A stretch of 64,000 nt of DNA, taken from NCBI RefSeq assembly GCF_002252565.1, contig NZ_NPML01000002.1, positions 124,001-188,000 of the forward strand. The letters run 5' to 3'. How positions within the stretch are numbered: the first letter of the stretch is position 1; every line of letters starts with the position of its first letter. The position numbers were made by a program, and so were the translations under genes. This document shows positions 33,735 through 43,299 of the stretch, one piece after another. This DNA comes from Petroclostridium xylanilyticum (GTDB taxonomy: Bacteria > Bacillota > Clostridia > SK-Y3). The notes beneath the pieces were generated by a model that made no database searches, was not told where the DNA came from, and saw only the letters and a list, made by a program, of their open reading frames with translations.

Positions 33735-33803
33735 TCAAACTATATATTTTGCAAAAAGTTATTTCAAACTTCAGATGTCAGTTTTGCAAAGTATATAGTT
33801 TGA
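33735..33803 (+). promoter_or_regulatory. Intercistronic hairpin between dctP and dctQ
   Basis: TCAAACTATATATTTTGCAA at 33735, and two more bases, is repeated inverted at 33782-33803 with one mismatch over 22 positions. With no T tract it is more likely an mRNA-stabilising or partial-termination element that raises expression of the binding protein over the membrane subunits. Confidence 0.65.
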
Positions 33804-33925
33804 TTTATGTTATGAATCAATATTGCATCATTATCTGTTTTCAGGGAACAATAATAGTTAATTTTTTGAAAATAATGCAAATAATAAAAAACTGATAAAG
33901 ATTGGAAAATACGAGGTGGATTTGA

Positions 33926-34432
33926 ATGCGTTTAATTAAAATAGAGGAAGTGGTCGTAGTTACGCTCCTGTCAGCGGTAGTTTTATTGGTATTCATAGCC
34001 GCTCTGCTCAGATGGTTTGGTTTATCTGTAGCATGGTCGATAGATATGGCGCAGCTTTTGTTTGTATGGGTTTGTTTTATCGGTGCGGACCTCTCTCTGA
34101 GAATCGACAAGCATATCGGTATAGATATGTTGACAAAAAAATTCCCTTTAAAGGTTCAAAATATAATAGCATTGCTCAACAATATTTTGATTATGGCCTT
34201 TGTGTTGTTGATATTCTATTATGGAACAAAACTCGGTATCAAAAATTATAAACGTCATTTTAACACAATGCCCATAAGCTATTCTTATGTTACATTTAGT
34301 GCACCTTTTGGTTGCCTTTTGATGGCTCTTACTGTCATTGGCAGAATAAAAAAGAATATAATGAACTTCATTAAGAATGATTATTCAAGTCTGGTGAAAG
34401 AAGAGAAGTTAGAGGGGGGGCAGATTATATGA
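33926..34432 (+). CDS. dctQ: TRAP transporter small membrane subunit
   Basis: A 168-residue protein with four membrane helices. The hallmark stretch AWSIDMAQLLFVWVCFIGAD followed by RIDKHIGID is diagnostic of DctQ subunits. It partners the large DctM subunit and accepts the binding protein. Its stop overlaps the dctM start (ATGA). Confidence 0.93.
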   Translation: MRLIKIEEVVVVTLLSAVVLLVFIAALLRWFGLSVAWSIDMAQLLFVWVCFIGADLSLRIDKHIGIDMLTKKFPLKVQNIIALLNNILIMAFVLLIFYYGTKLGIKNYKRHFNTMPISYSYVTFSAPFGCLLMALTVIGRIKKNIMNFIKNDYSSLVKEEKLEGGQII

Positions 34433-35709
34433 TTTATGTTGCAATAGCGTTTCTGGTTCTTCTGGCATTGAATCTTCCACTGGCGTTTACGATAGGTATT
34501 TCCAGTTTGCTTTACTTTTTTGCAAGTGGTTTGCCTCTTGAAATTGCTACACAGAGAATGGTCACCAGTACACAATCCTTTCCCTTACTTGCTGTGCCGT
34601 TTTTTGTGTTGGCGGGAAACCTGATGAATGAGACAGGTATTACAAGAAGGCTTATAAGTTTTTCTAAGGTTATAACAGGACATATGCGAGGTGGTTTGGC
34701 ACAGGTAAGTATTGTGCTTAGTGCCCTTATGGGAGGTATTTCCGGTTCTGCCACAGCCGATGCCGCTATGGAGAGTCGTGTACTTGGTCCTTCAATGATC
34801 CAGAGAGGTTATTCCAAGGGATTTATTGCCGCTGTCCTTGCGATGGGTGGACTTATTACAGCCACTATTCCTCCCAGTATAGGACTTATTCTTTACGGAT
34901 TTGTAGGAGAAGTTTCCATAGGAAAATTGTTTCTCGCAGGAATTATTCCCGGAGTGCTTCTGACAATAGCTTTTATGGTCGCAACTGCCATTATTTCAAA
35001 AAAAAGAAACTATGTGGTTGAGAGACCGAACCCCCCTTCACTAGGAGAAGTGTTTCATGAGCTTCGCTCAAACATTCTTGCATTGATATTTCCGCTTATA
35101 CTTATCGTTGGTATAAGATTCGGTATATTTACCGCATCCGAAGCGGGAGCGTTTGCTGTAGTGTATGCCTTTGTAATAGGCAAATTCGTATACAAAGAAC
35201 TAACGTATAAAAAGTTGATAGAGGTATTGAAACAAACGTCGCTTGATATTGGTATTATCATGTTTATTATTATATGTTCGGCCATCTTCGGATATATAAT
35301 GGTTTCTGACCAGGTGCCTCAGCATCTGGCAGGCTTTATTACCGGAATTTCCAGCCAGCCCGTAATTATTCTGTTTATTATTCTGGCGTTCTTGTTTGTA
35401 ATCGGAATGTTTATGGAAGCTACTGTTAATGTACTGATTTTGACACCGATATTCCTGCCCATCATCAAGTCTGTAGGCTATGATCCGGTGCATTTCGGAA
35501 TATTATTTATGATAATCAATACAATGGGAGGTATGACTCCGCCAGTTGGTGTTACAATGTACACCACGTGCTCACTGCTTGAATGTCCGACAGAGGTTTA
35601 TGTCAAAGAATCGTTACCTTTTATCGCAGCGGTATTGCTGTTGATTGTAATATTGGCATTGTTTCCTCAGATAGTTTTATTTATACCTAATATGGTATTT
35701 GGAGTATAA
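34429..35709 (+). CDS. dctM: TRAP transporter large membrane subunit
   Basis: A 426-residue sodium-coupled transporter subunit with about twelve helices. DctM signatures are present: LAVPFFVLAGNLMNETGIT, LMGGISGSATADAA, ITATIPPSIGLILYG and NTMGGMTPPVGVTMY. It overlaps dctQ by four bases, giving a complete DctPQM system. The transported substrate is inferred from the next genes. Confidence 0.95.
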   Translation: MIYVAIAFLVLLALNLPLAFTIGISSLLYFFASGLPLEIATQRMVTSTQSFPLLAVPFFVLAGNLMNETGITRRLISFSKVITGHMRGGLAQVSIVLSALMGGISGSATADAAMESRVLGPSMIQRGYSKGFIAAVLAMGGLITATIPPSIGLILYGFVGEVSIGKLFLAGIIPGVLLTIAFMVATAIISKKRNYVVERPNPPSLGEVFHELRSNILALIFPLILIVGIRFGIFTASEAGAFAVVYAFVIGKFVYKELTYKKLIEVLKQTSLDIGIIMFIIICSAIFGYIMVSDQVPQHLAGFITGISSQPVIILFIILAFLFVIGMFMEATVNVLILTPIFLPIIKSVGYDPVHFGILFMIINTMGGMTPPVGVTMYTTCSLLECPTEVYVKESLPFIAAVLLLIVILALFPQIVLFIPNMVFGV

Positions 35710-35728
35710 AAGAAAGGATGAGAATATT

Positions 35729-36733
35729 ATGAGAGTTAAATTCGAAGAAATGAAAAATGAAATTAAAAGAGTTTTTATGAAGTATGGTATGGAAGAAGCA
35801 AAAGCTGATATATGTGCACAGATTCATACCGAGAGTAGTTGTGACGGTATTTATTCACACGGTTTAAACAGGGTCGCGCGATTTGTAGATTATGTTAATA
35901 AGGGTTGGGTTGATGTCAACGCAGAGCCTTCACTTGAAAAAGCTTTTGGAGCAATTGAGGTATATAACGGTAATATGGGTCCCGGTGTACTTAATGCTAT
36001 GTTTGCTACGAATAAGGCAATTGAATTGGCAGATAAGTACGGTATAGGTATGGTTGGTTTTAAAAATACCACTCACTGGATGCGAGGAGGGACATACGGA
36101 TTGTATGCTGCCAGAAAAGGTTATGTAGCATTGATGTGGACAAATACCGAATCAGTTATGCCGCCTTGGGGTGGAAAAGAAGTCAAATTGGGCAATAATC
36201 CTTTTATTATGGCAGTACCGACAAAAGGTGAACCTGTTGCAGTGGATATGGCTATATCCCAATATTCATACGGCAAGCTGCAGGTTACCAGACTTGCAGG
36301 GAAGAAACTACCATATCCCGGCGGATTTGATAAAGACGGCAATCTCACGGATGTTCCCGGTCTGATTGAGGAATCAATGAGAATATTGCCTATGGGTTAC
36401 TGGAAGGGCGCAAGTTTTTCATTTATGCTTGATGTTCTTGGAGCTATACTTTCTGACGGTATAGGAGCGGTGGATATAGATAAAGTCGGAAAGGGTAGTT
36501 GTGGCGGCGCATCACAAATATTTATCATAATAGATCCGAAGAAAATATGCAGTGAAGATAAAATAGAGGATACTATTAATAAAGCGATAGGACATCTGAA
36601 GAGCTCCGAGCTTGCAGAAGGTTTTAACGAAATTTACTATCCTGGAGAAGATTTTATTAGATTTAGAAAAGATAACCTTGAAAATGGCATTCCGGTGGAT
36701 GAGGGTATCTGGAAAGAAATCAAAGAATTATAA
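35729..36733 (+). CDS. Malate/L-lactate dehydrogenase-family oxidoreductase, YiaK-like
   Basis: A 334-residue NAD(P)H-dependent enzyme of the Ldh2/YiaK family, which includes 2,3-diketo-L-gulonate reductase. Motifs include DGIYSHGLNRVARFVDYV (catalytic His), NTTHWMRGGTYGLYAARKGY and LGNNPFIMAVP, and SYGKLQVTRLAGKKLPYPGG. AAAGGATG precedes the ATG at 35729. Its place after a TRAP transporter mirrors the E. coli yiaKLMNO cluster for diketogulonate uptake, so reduction of a sugar-acid ketone is likely. The exact substrate is not determined. Confidence 0.88.
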   Translation: MRVKFEEMKNEIKRVFMKYGMEEAKADICAQIHTESSCDGIYSHGLNRVARFVDYVNKGWVDVNAEPSLEKAFGAIEVYNGNMGPGVLNAMFATNKAIELADKYGIGMVGFKNTTHWMRGGTYGLYAARKGYVALMWTNTESVMPPWGGKEVKLGNNPFIMAVPTKGEPVAVDMAISQYSYGKLQVTRLAGKKLPYPGGFDKDGNLTDVPGLIEESMRILPMGYWKGASFSFMLDVLGAILSDGIGAVDIDKVGKGSCGGASQIFIIIDPKKICSEDKIEDTINKAIGHLKSSELAEGFNEIYYPGEDFIRFRKDNLENGIPVDEGIWKEIKEL

Positions 36734-36744
36734 TTAGTATATAA

Positions 36745-36788
36745 AGGCTACTTCAAAAGTATTTTTTTAAAATGCTTTTGAATAGCCT
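36745..36788 (+). terminator. Hairpin between the YiaK-like gene and uxuB
   Basis: AGGCTA...TTCAAAAG pairs with CTTTTGAA...TAGCCT, with ATTTT/AAAAT inside and one unpaired C. It may partially terminate or stabilise the transporter part of the transcript. Confidence 0.55.
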
Positions 36789-36924
36789 CTTTAAGATTTT
36801 CAAGCATTTTATTTCATCTATAAGTTTATCTATAAAGAGCCAGAGCTGCTCCTATTTTGTGATTAAGGGAATTTTTGGTAAACCTAATAGGTGTGAAATA
36901 TTATCAAAGGAAGGATTAATTCAG

Positions 36925-38541
36925 ATGTTAAACTTAAGCATTGCAAGCATAAAAAATAAAAAAGTCTGGCAGGAGGCTAAAATAGAACTTCCAGAATTCG
37001 ACTATGATAAAATTGCGGCGAATACCAGGGAAAACCCGACCTGGGTGCACTTTGGAGCCGGAAACATATTTAGAGGTTTTATTGCTGTACTACAGCAAAA
37101 ACTTCTGGATTTGGGTAAAGCCGATACCGGAATTATAGCAGTAGAGACCTTTGATTTTGAAATAATAGACAAGATTTATGCTCCGTATGATAACTTAAGT
37201 CTTCTGGTTATTATGAATCCTGACGGAAGCTTGGAAAAAAAGGTAGTAGCAAGTATAACTGAGGGATTGGTTGGAGATGTATCAAGAGAGAAAGACTGGA
37301 ATCGATTGAAGGAAATTTTCACAAAACCTAGCCTGCAAATGGCTAGTTTCACTATCACGGAAAAAGGATATAGTCTTAAGAAGATTTCGGGTGAATACTT
37401 TGATAATGTTTTGGCGGATATGCAAAACGGGCCTGAAAAACCAACACATGCTATGTCCAAGGTTGCTGCGCTGGCATACACCAGATATAAAAGCGGCGAG
37501 CTGCCTATTGCTTTTGTGAGTATGGATAACTGTGCTCATAACGGAGAAAAGCTTCATGAATCTGTAGAAATGATTGTAAAGAAATGGGTGGAAAACGGAC
37601 TGGTGGAGAGTGAGTTTTTGACATATATCAATAACCCGAGTAAAGTTTCTTTCCCATGGTCTATGATTGATAAAATCACTCCAAGACCTTCTGAGGCGGT
37701 AAAAGATTCGTTGAACTCAGCAGGTTTTGAAAACACCGAAATAGTGTACACCTCTAAAAATACCTATATTGCTCCTTTTGTTAATGCAGAAGGTCCTCAG
37801 TATTTGGTTATTGAAGATGCTTTTCCTAATGGACGTATGCCCCTTGATTTAGCAGGAGTGTTGTTTGTTGATAGAGAGACAGTGGATAAGGTTGAGAAAA
37901 TGAAGGTTTGTACATGCTTAAATCCGCTGCATACAGCACTTGCTGTATATGGATGTCTTCTTGGATATACCTTGATTGCCGATGAAATGAAAGACAGCAC
38001 TTTGAAAAAATTGGTTGAAAAGATAGGATATGAAGAAGGTCTGCCTGTAGTTATAAATCCTGGTGTAATAAATCCGCAAGATTTCATTCGAGAAGTGATA
38101 GAACAAAGACTTCCTAATCCCTATATACCCGATTCGCCACAAAGGATTGCTACCGATACTTCACAAAAGGTGGGTATCAGATTTGGAGAGACTATTAAAG
38201 CTTATGTGAAAAGAGAGGACTTGAATCCTATGACCCTTATATTTATTCCCTTGGCCATCGCCGGTTGGTGCAGGTACTTATTAGGAGTAGATGATAATGG
38301 GAAAGCAATGCCATTAAGTCCCGACCCGATGCTGGATACGCTGAGATCATACCTTGCAGATGTAAAGTTAGGTGACAGCGAATCTGTGGGGGATAGCTTG
38401 AAACCTATCCTATCTAATGGGAGTCTGTTTGGCTTAAACCTATATGATGTGGGACTGGGAGAAAAGATTGAGGGGTATTTCAAGGAACTGGTATCAGGAA
38501 ATAATGCTGTAAGAACAACGTTGCAAAAATATTTAGGCTGA
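36925..38541 (+). CDS. uxuB: D-mannonate oxidoreductase (fructuronate reductase)
   Basis: A 538-residue member of the long-chain mannitol dehydrogenase family, which interconverts D-fructuronate and D-mannonate with NADH. It has the Rossmann start VHFGAGNIFRGFIAVLQQ, the substrate-site segment FVSMDNCAHNG and PWSMIDKITPRP, and CLNPLHTALAVYGCLLG in the C-terminal domain. The start at 36925 sits behind AAGGAAGG; the open frame extends further upstream but without a plausible start. UxuA, the next enzyme of the pathway, lies two genes downstream. Confidence 0.9.
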   Translation: MLNLSIASIKNKKVWQEAKIELPEFDYDKIAANTRENPTWVHFGAGNIFRGFIAVLQQKLLDLGKADTGIIAVETFDFEIIDKIYAPYDNLSLLVIMNPDGSLEKKVVASITEGLVGDVSREKDWNRLKEIFTKPSLQMASFTITEKGYSLKKISGEYFDNVLADMQNGPEKPTHAMSKVAALAYTRYKSGELPIAFVSMDNCAHNGEKLHESVEMIVKKWVENGLVESEFLTYINNPSKVSFPWSMIDKITPRPSEAVKDSLNSAGFENTEIVYTSKNTYIAPFVNAEGPQYLVIEDAFPNGRMPLDLAGVLFVDRETVDKVEKMKVCTCLNPLHTALAVYGCLLGYTLIADEMKDSTLKKLVEKIGYEEGLPVVINPGVINPQDFIREVIEQRLPNPYIPDSPQRIATDTSQKVGIRFGETIKAYVKREDLNPMTLIFIPLAIAGWCRYLLGVDDNGKAMPLSPDPMLDTLRSYLADVKLGDSESVGDSLKPILSNGSLFGLNLYDVGLGEKIEGYFKELVSGNNAVRTTLQKYLG

Positions 38542-38573
38542 GGTTCTGTAGAAGCTAGGAGGGGGGTAACGTT

Positions 38574-39593
38574 ATGAAAGCAGCTAGGGTTATTTCACCA
38601 AAGAATCTGGAAATATGTGAAGTTCCAATGCCTGAAATAACCAATGAAGATGAGATTTTAATAAAAGTTAAGGCAGCAGGTATATGTGGCTCTGATATTC
38701 ATATATATCATGGGACATCTCCTGTAGCAACATATCCAAGGATTATTGGCCATGAAGTTGTAGGAAAAGTAATAAAAGTTGGAGATAAAGTAAAAAAATT
38801 TGACGTTGGTGATCATGTTATAGTGGACCCTGTTATTGGGTGTGGTGAATGTTATCCATGTTCGGTGGGAAGACCCAATGTATGTTCATATCTTAAAGTA
38901 CGTGGAGTGCATGAGGATGGGGGATACCGGGAATATATGGTACTGCCTCAAAACAGTATCCACAAGATCCCGAAAGAACTAAGCTGGGAAGAAGCTGTTC
39001 TTATTGAGCCGTTTACCATAGCTGCTCAGATTGTTTCACGTGCAGAAGTAACCAAAAGGGATACGGTATTTATCATGGGTGCAGGTCCGGCAGGGCTTTG
39101 CGCAGTACAGGCAATTAAGAGAATCGGTGCAAAATGTATCATCTCGGACCTGGTTGAGTCCAGGCTCGAGTTGGCTAAAAAAATGGGTGCGGATATTACC
39201 ATCAATCCTTCAAAACAAGATGTAGAAGAAGTAATTATGAATGAAAGCAACGGTTTGGGCGTTTCGGTTATTATTGATGCGGTATGCATACCGCAAACAT
39301 TTGAGCAGGCGGTAAAACTGGCTTCTTCAGCCGGAAGGGTTATTCTTCTTGGTTTTACGGATAAGCCTTCACAGATAGCTCAGCTTGAGATTACCAAAAA
39401 AGAATTGGATGTGAGGGGATCAAGACTTCATAGCAATAAATTTCCACAGGTAATTGAGTGGTTTAATAATAAGGAAGTAGACCCAAAGCCGCTTATATCG
39501 AATGTATATCCATTTACAGATATTAAAAAGGCTATTGAGCAGGTAGAAAATAATCCTATTGAAACATTTAAGGTTATTTTAAAATTTGACTAA
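38574..39593 (+). CDS. Zinc-dependent alcohol dehydrogenase, L-gulonate/idonate 5-dehydrogenase-like
   Basis: A 339-residue medium-chain dehydrogenase. The catalytic zinc site is AGICGSDIHIY and IIGHEVVGKV with GDHV; the structural zinc has four cysteines in GCGECYPCSVGRPNVC. The NAD site is IMGAGPAGLCAVQAI. RspB/YjjN-type enzymes of this group oxidise L-gulonate or L-galactonate to fructuronate or tagaturonate. Between UxuB and UxuA, that role would feed the fructuronate-mannonate route. AGGAGGGGGG precedes the start. Confidence 0.85.
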   Translation: MKAARVISPKNLEICEVPMPEITNEDEILIKVKAAGICGSDIHIYHGTSPVATYPRIIGHEVVGKVIKVGDKVKKFDVGDHVIVDPVIGCGECYPCSVGRPNVCSYLKVRGVHEDGGYREYMVLPQNSIHKIPKELSWEEAVLIEPFTIAAQIVSRAEVTKRDTVFIMGAGPAGLCAVQAIKRIGAKCIISDLVESRLELAKKMGADITINPSKQDVEEVIMNESNGLGVSVIIDAVCIPQTFEQAVKLASSAGRVILLGFTDKPSQIAQLEITKKELDVRGSRLHSNKFPQVIEWFNNKEVDPKPLISNVYPFTDIKKAIEQVENNPIETFKVILKFD

Positions 39594-39617
39594 TATTTAA
39601 TATAAGGATGTGAAATT

Positions 39618-40697
39618 ATGAAAATGACATTTAGATGGTTTGGAGAAAACTATGATAGTATTTCTCTGGACAAAATAAGGCAGATACCTGGTTCACCGGG
39701 TATAGTAAGTGCTATTTACGATGTACCTGTAGGGGAAGTATGGCCGGTGGAAAAAATAAAGAACTTAAAAGACACTGTAGAAAGAAGCGGTCTGGAATTA
39801 GAAGTAATTGAAAGCGTAAATGTCCATGAAGACATTAAACTGGGACTTCCGACTAGAGATAGGTATATAGAAAATTATAAAGAAACGTTAAGGAATCTGT
39901 CCAAATTCGGCATTAAAGTAGTATGTTATAATTTTATGCCTGTATTTGACTGGACCCGATCGGACTTAGCAAAGGTTTTGCCTGATGGATCTAACGCTTT
40001 ATCTTATGAAGAAGAAAAAGTGCAAAAAGTAGACCCTAACAAGCTGGTAGAAGAAATGGAAGCGAATTCAAACGGCTTTGAATTGCCAGGTTGGGAGCCA
40101 GAAAGACTAAAAGTGCTAAAAGACCTTTTTGAACAATATAAGGATGTAGATGAAGAAAAGCTGTTTGAAAATCTTGGATACTTTCTGAAAGAAATTATTC
40201 CTGTCGCTGAAGAATGTGATATCAAGATGGCAATACATCCGGATGATCCGCCGTGGTCAATTTTTGGATTGCCAAGAATTACCACATGCAAGAAAAATCT
40301 AGAAAGAATCATTAATTTGGTAGACAGTCCATATAATGGATTGACATTGTGCAGTGGCTGTTTGGGTGCAAATCCAGAGAACAACATTCCTGAAATGATT
40401 CGTTACTTTGGTGGAAAAGGAAGAATACATTTTGGACATGTAAGAAATATAAAGATACATTCATATAGAAACTTTGATGAGGCATCCCATCTATCCTCAG
40501 ATGGATCATTAGATATGTTTGAAATCATGAAAGCATACCATGATATTGATTATAAGGGATATATAAGACCAGACCATGGAAGAATGATTTGGGGAGAAGT
40601 AGGAAGACCAGGTTATGGTTTATATGATAGAGCACTTGGAATCACATATTTAAACGGACTGTGGGAAGCGATAGATAAGATGAAAAAGATAGGCTAA
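39618..40697 (+). CDS. uxuA: D-mannonate dehydratase
   Basis: A 359-residue enzyme converting D-mannonate to 2-keto-3-deoxygluconate in the hexuronate pathway. Family motifs include [37 protein letters not shown], the metal-site segment [32 protein letters not shown] and GYIRPDHGR. Length fits the family. It ends the operon and is followed by a strong terminator. The KDG kinase and aldolase that would complete the pathway are not in the window. Confidence 0.96.
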   Translation: MKMTFRWFGENYDSISLDKIRQIPGSPGIVSAIYDVPVGEVWPVEKIKNLKDTVERSGLELEVIESVNVHEDIKLGLPTRDRYIENYKETLRNLSKFGIKVVCYNFMPVFDWTRSDLAKVLPDGSNALSYEEEKVQKVDPNKLVEEMEANSNGFELPGWEPERLKVLKDLFEQYKDVDEEKLFENLGYFLKEIIPVAEECDIKMAIHPDDPPWSIFGLPRITTCKKNLERIINLVDSPYNGLTLCSGCLGANPENNIPEMIRYFGGKGRIHFGHVRNIKIHSYRNFDEASHLSSDGSLDMFEIMKAYHDIDYKGYIRPDHGRMIWGEVGRPGYGLYDRALGITYLNGLWEAIDKMKKIG

Positions 40698-40713
40698 AAG
40701 TGCAGAGCCACCG

Positions 40714-40750
40714 AAAACCGTTGAAACCATTAGGCTTCAACGGTTTTTAT
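40714..40750 (+). terminator. Intrinsic terminator of the TRAP-uronate operon
   Basis: AAAACCGTTGAA and TTCAACGGTTTT form a perfect 12-bp stem with a 10-base loop ending in a T tract. Confidence 0.88.
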
Positions 40751-40994
40751 TGTATTAACGAATACCACCTGCAGGACAATAAGAGATTTTGATTTTATTG
40801 CTCTTAATTATTCAGCAAGGTTGTAAAATTAACTGTAATTTGACTTTTCTTTTTGGTTATGCTATTTTAGTATATGAAAAATTGAGCAATCAGTCCATGT
40901 CAAGGAAAAAAATAAGGTTAAAAAGGAAAACAGCAAAGCAACGAGGGAATAAAAACAAAAATAAAATCTAATGATAAATAAAGAGAGGTAACTT

Positions 40995-42026
40995 ATGTAT
41001 CCAAAAGACTTGAACTATAGGATGCCTGCCGAATGGACAAAACACCAGAGAACATTCATCTCTTGGCCGATTCAGGAGTCCATGTGTTATCCGGAAGATT
41101 ACGGTAATGTTTGCCGCGGTTATGGAGAACTTGTCAAGGCAATCGCAGAATTTGAACCGGTTACGGTTATTGTTAATCCTAAAGAGCTTCAAAAGGTACG
41201 TACCATATGCGATGGTAAAAACATTGAATTTCTTGAAATAGAGCATAATGATGCATGGATTCGAGACAACGGACCTACTTTTGTGGTAGATGATGAAGGA
41301 AATATAGCTGCAGTGAATTGGATGTTTAACTCCTGGGGAGGCAAATACGCCCCTTGGGATCTTGACGATCAAGTAGCACCAAAAATTCTTGAATATTATG
41401 GCATTCCTTATTTTAATGCACCCCTTGTAATGGAAGGTGGTTCCATCCACGTCGATGGAGAAGGTACCCTGATAACAACGGAAGAATGCCTGTTAAATCC
41501 CAATAGGAATCCAGAACTTAACCGGGAGCAGATTGAAAACTATCTTAAGCAGTATTTGAATGTTGAAAAAATTATCTGGTTGAAACGGGGTTTATTCGGT
41601 GACGAGACGGATGGACACGTGGATAATATTGCCTGTTTTGCAGCACCTGGGAAGATTCTTATGCAGGTATGTGAAGACCCCGAAGATGAGAACTATGAGA
41701 TTACCCGGGAGAACCTGGAAGTTTTGCAGAATGCAACAGATGCAAGAGGAAGAAAATTTGAAGTCATTCCCATAAAGCAGCCACCGAAACGTATTTGCGA
41801 AAACAAACGATTAACCCTGAGTTATATTAACTTTTATTTCGTCAATGGTGGTATCATTTTACCTCAGTTTGGTGGAAAGGCAGAAGAGACGGATAAATTG
41901 GCAGAAGAAGTGCTGCAGAAAACCTTCCCGGAAAGACGGATTCGTAAAGTTGACGGTATGGCAATCATCAAAGAGGGCGGCAATGTGCATTGTACAACCC
42001 AGCAGATGATAGCAGGCAAAAAATAA
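40995..42026 (+). CDS. aguA: Agmatine deiminase
   Basis: A 343-residue enzyme of the guanidino-modifying family that converts agmatine to N-carbamoylputrescine. It shows MPAEWTKHQRTFISWP, NDAWIRDNGPTFVV, WMFNSWGGKYAPWDLDD, the catalytic-site GDETDGHVDN and the C-terminal nucleophile in EGGNVHCTTQQ. AGAGAGG precedes the start. It pairs with aguB downstream, giving a two-step route to putrescine. Confidence 0.96.
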   Translation: MYPKDLNYRMPAEWTKHQRTFISWPIQESMCYPEDYGNVCRGYGELVKAIAEFEPVTVIVNPKELQKVRTICDGKNIEFLEIEHNDAWIRDNGPTFVVDDEGNIAAVNWMFNSWGGKYAPWDLDDQVAPKILEYYGIPYFNAPLVMEGGSIHVDGEGTLITTEECLLNPNRNPELNREQIENYLKQYLNVEKIIWLKRGLFGDETDGHVDNIACFAAPGKILMQVCEDPEDENYEITRENLEVLQNATDARGRKFEVIPIKQPPKRICENKRLTLSYINFYFVNGGIILPQFGGKAEETDKLAEEVLQKTFPERRIRKVDGMAIIKEGGNVHCTTQQMIAGKK

Positions 42027-42100
42027 TCATAGAGGACAACAAGGCTAGGGCTTATATTTTATAGAGGATTGTAATTCCATTGAATAAGAGGTGATATAGA

Positions 42101-42979
42101 ATGCGAAAAGTCAAAGTGGCAGCAACACAAATGAGTTGCTCCTGCAACATCGAAGAAAACATTGCCAAAGCAGATTCACTGGTCCGGGAGGCAGCTGAAA
42201 AGGGTGCTCAAATCATCCTGCTGCAAGAACTGTTTGAGACACCTTACTTTTGCCAAAAGGAAAAATCCGATTATTATAAATATGCTACAGAACTGGAAAC
42301 AAACAAAGCAGTCAATCATTTTAAACATGTTGCAAAAGAACTTGGTGTTGTGTTGCCCATTAGCTTTTATGAAAAGAAAAACTGGGCCAGATATAACTCA
42401 TTGGCAGTTATCGATGCCAATGGAGAAATTCTGGGACAATACCGCAAGAGTCATATTCCCGACGGTCCCGGTTATGAAGAGAAGTTCTACTTTAATCCGG
42501 GGGATACTGGGTTTCGCGTCTGGAACACCCGATATGGTAAAATCGGTGTTGGAATCTGCTGGGATCAGTGGTTTCCGGAAGCGGCCAGGTGCATGACACT
42601 CTTGGGCGCAGAGATGCTTTTTTATCCTACTGCCATCGGGTCTGAGCCCCAGGATGCGTCCATTGACTCCAAGGATCACTGGCAGGCCTGTATGTTGGGA
42701 CATGCTGCGGCCAACTTGGTGCCGGTTATTGCATCAAACCGAGTCGGGGTTGAAGAGGATGATGATTCGAAAATTACCTTTTACGGTTCATCCTTTATTG
42801 CAGGTCCCCAGGGAAACAAAATCGTGGAAGCGGACCGTACCCAAGAAACAGTCCTCTTAGCAGAGTTTGATCTGGATCAGTTAGAGATACAACGCATCGA
42901 GTGGGGAATCTTTCGAGATCGTCGTCCTGACTTGTATAAAATTATCACGTCCTACGACGGCGATTTGGTAATTAAATGA
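42101..42979 (+). CDS. aguB: N-carbamoylputrescine amidase
   Basis: A 292-residue nitrilase-superfamily amidase. The Glu-Lys-Cys triad is visible in LLQELFETPYFC, GQYRKSHIPDGPGYEEKFYF and IGVGICWDQWFPEAAR. The closing EWGIFRDRRPDLY is characteristic of AguB. It converts N-carbamoylputrescine to putrescine, CO2 and ammonia, following AguA 74 bases upstream. GAGGTGAT precedes the start. A terminator follows. Confidence 0.95.
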   Translation: MRKVKVAATQMSCSCNIEENIAKADSLVREAAEKGAQIILLQELFETPYFCQKEKSDYYKYATELETNKAVNHFKHVAKELGVVLPISFYEKKNWARYNSLAVIDANGEILGQYRKSHIPDGPGYEEKFYFNPGDTGFRVWNTRYGKIGVGICWDQWFPEAARCMTLLGAEMLFYPTAIGSEPQDASIDSKDHWQACMLGHAAANLVPVIASNRVGVEEDDDSKITFYGSSFIAGPQGNKIVEADRTQETVLLAEFDLDQLEIQRIEWGIFRDRRPDLYKIITSYDGDLVIK

Positions 42980-43034
42980 AGTATATGAGTCGCATTATTA
43001 ATAAAGCGCATCGTTTGATACTTAAGACAAAATT

Positions 43035-43066
43035 AAGGACTATCTGCTGGTTAGGTAGTCCTTTGT
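43035..43066 (+). terminator. Intrinsic terminator of aguAB
   Basis: AAGGACTATCT and AGGTAGTCCTT pair around a 7-base loop, followed by a short T-rich tract. From here to 43299 I see no gene. Confidence 0.7.
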
Positions 43067-43299
43067 TATTGTTATTAAAGAAAGTTAAATGCGGGGATTA
43101 GGGTTATGGATTCGACGGAAGAGTCTTATGAAATAATTATGGAGTAAAGATATATGTTTTAAGCCTAATTATAACAGGTATGGTGCAAGCTGTGTACTCA
43201 AAAATACATATTGTAGTTTTGGTTAATCTATGTAATATTAGCGGCCGGGATGGTAAAATTAATAAAATCTATAAAGATAACGACTTAGGAGTGATTGAA

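Noticed and set aside
40789-40971. 60-codon frame after uxuA
   Set aside because: No ribosome binding site, hydrophobic then lysine-rich low-complexity sequence, and it starts just after a terminator. Probably chance.
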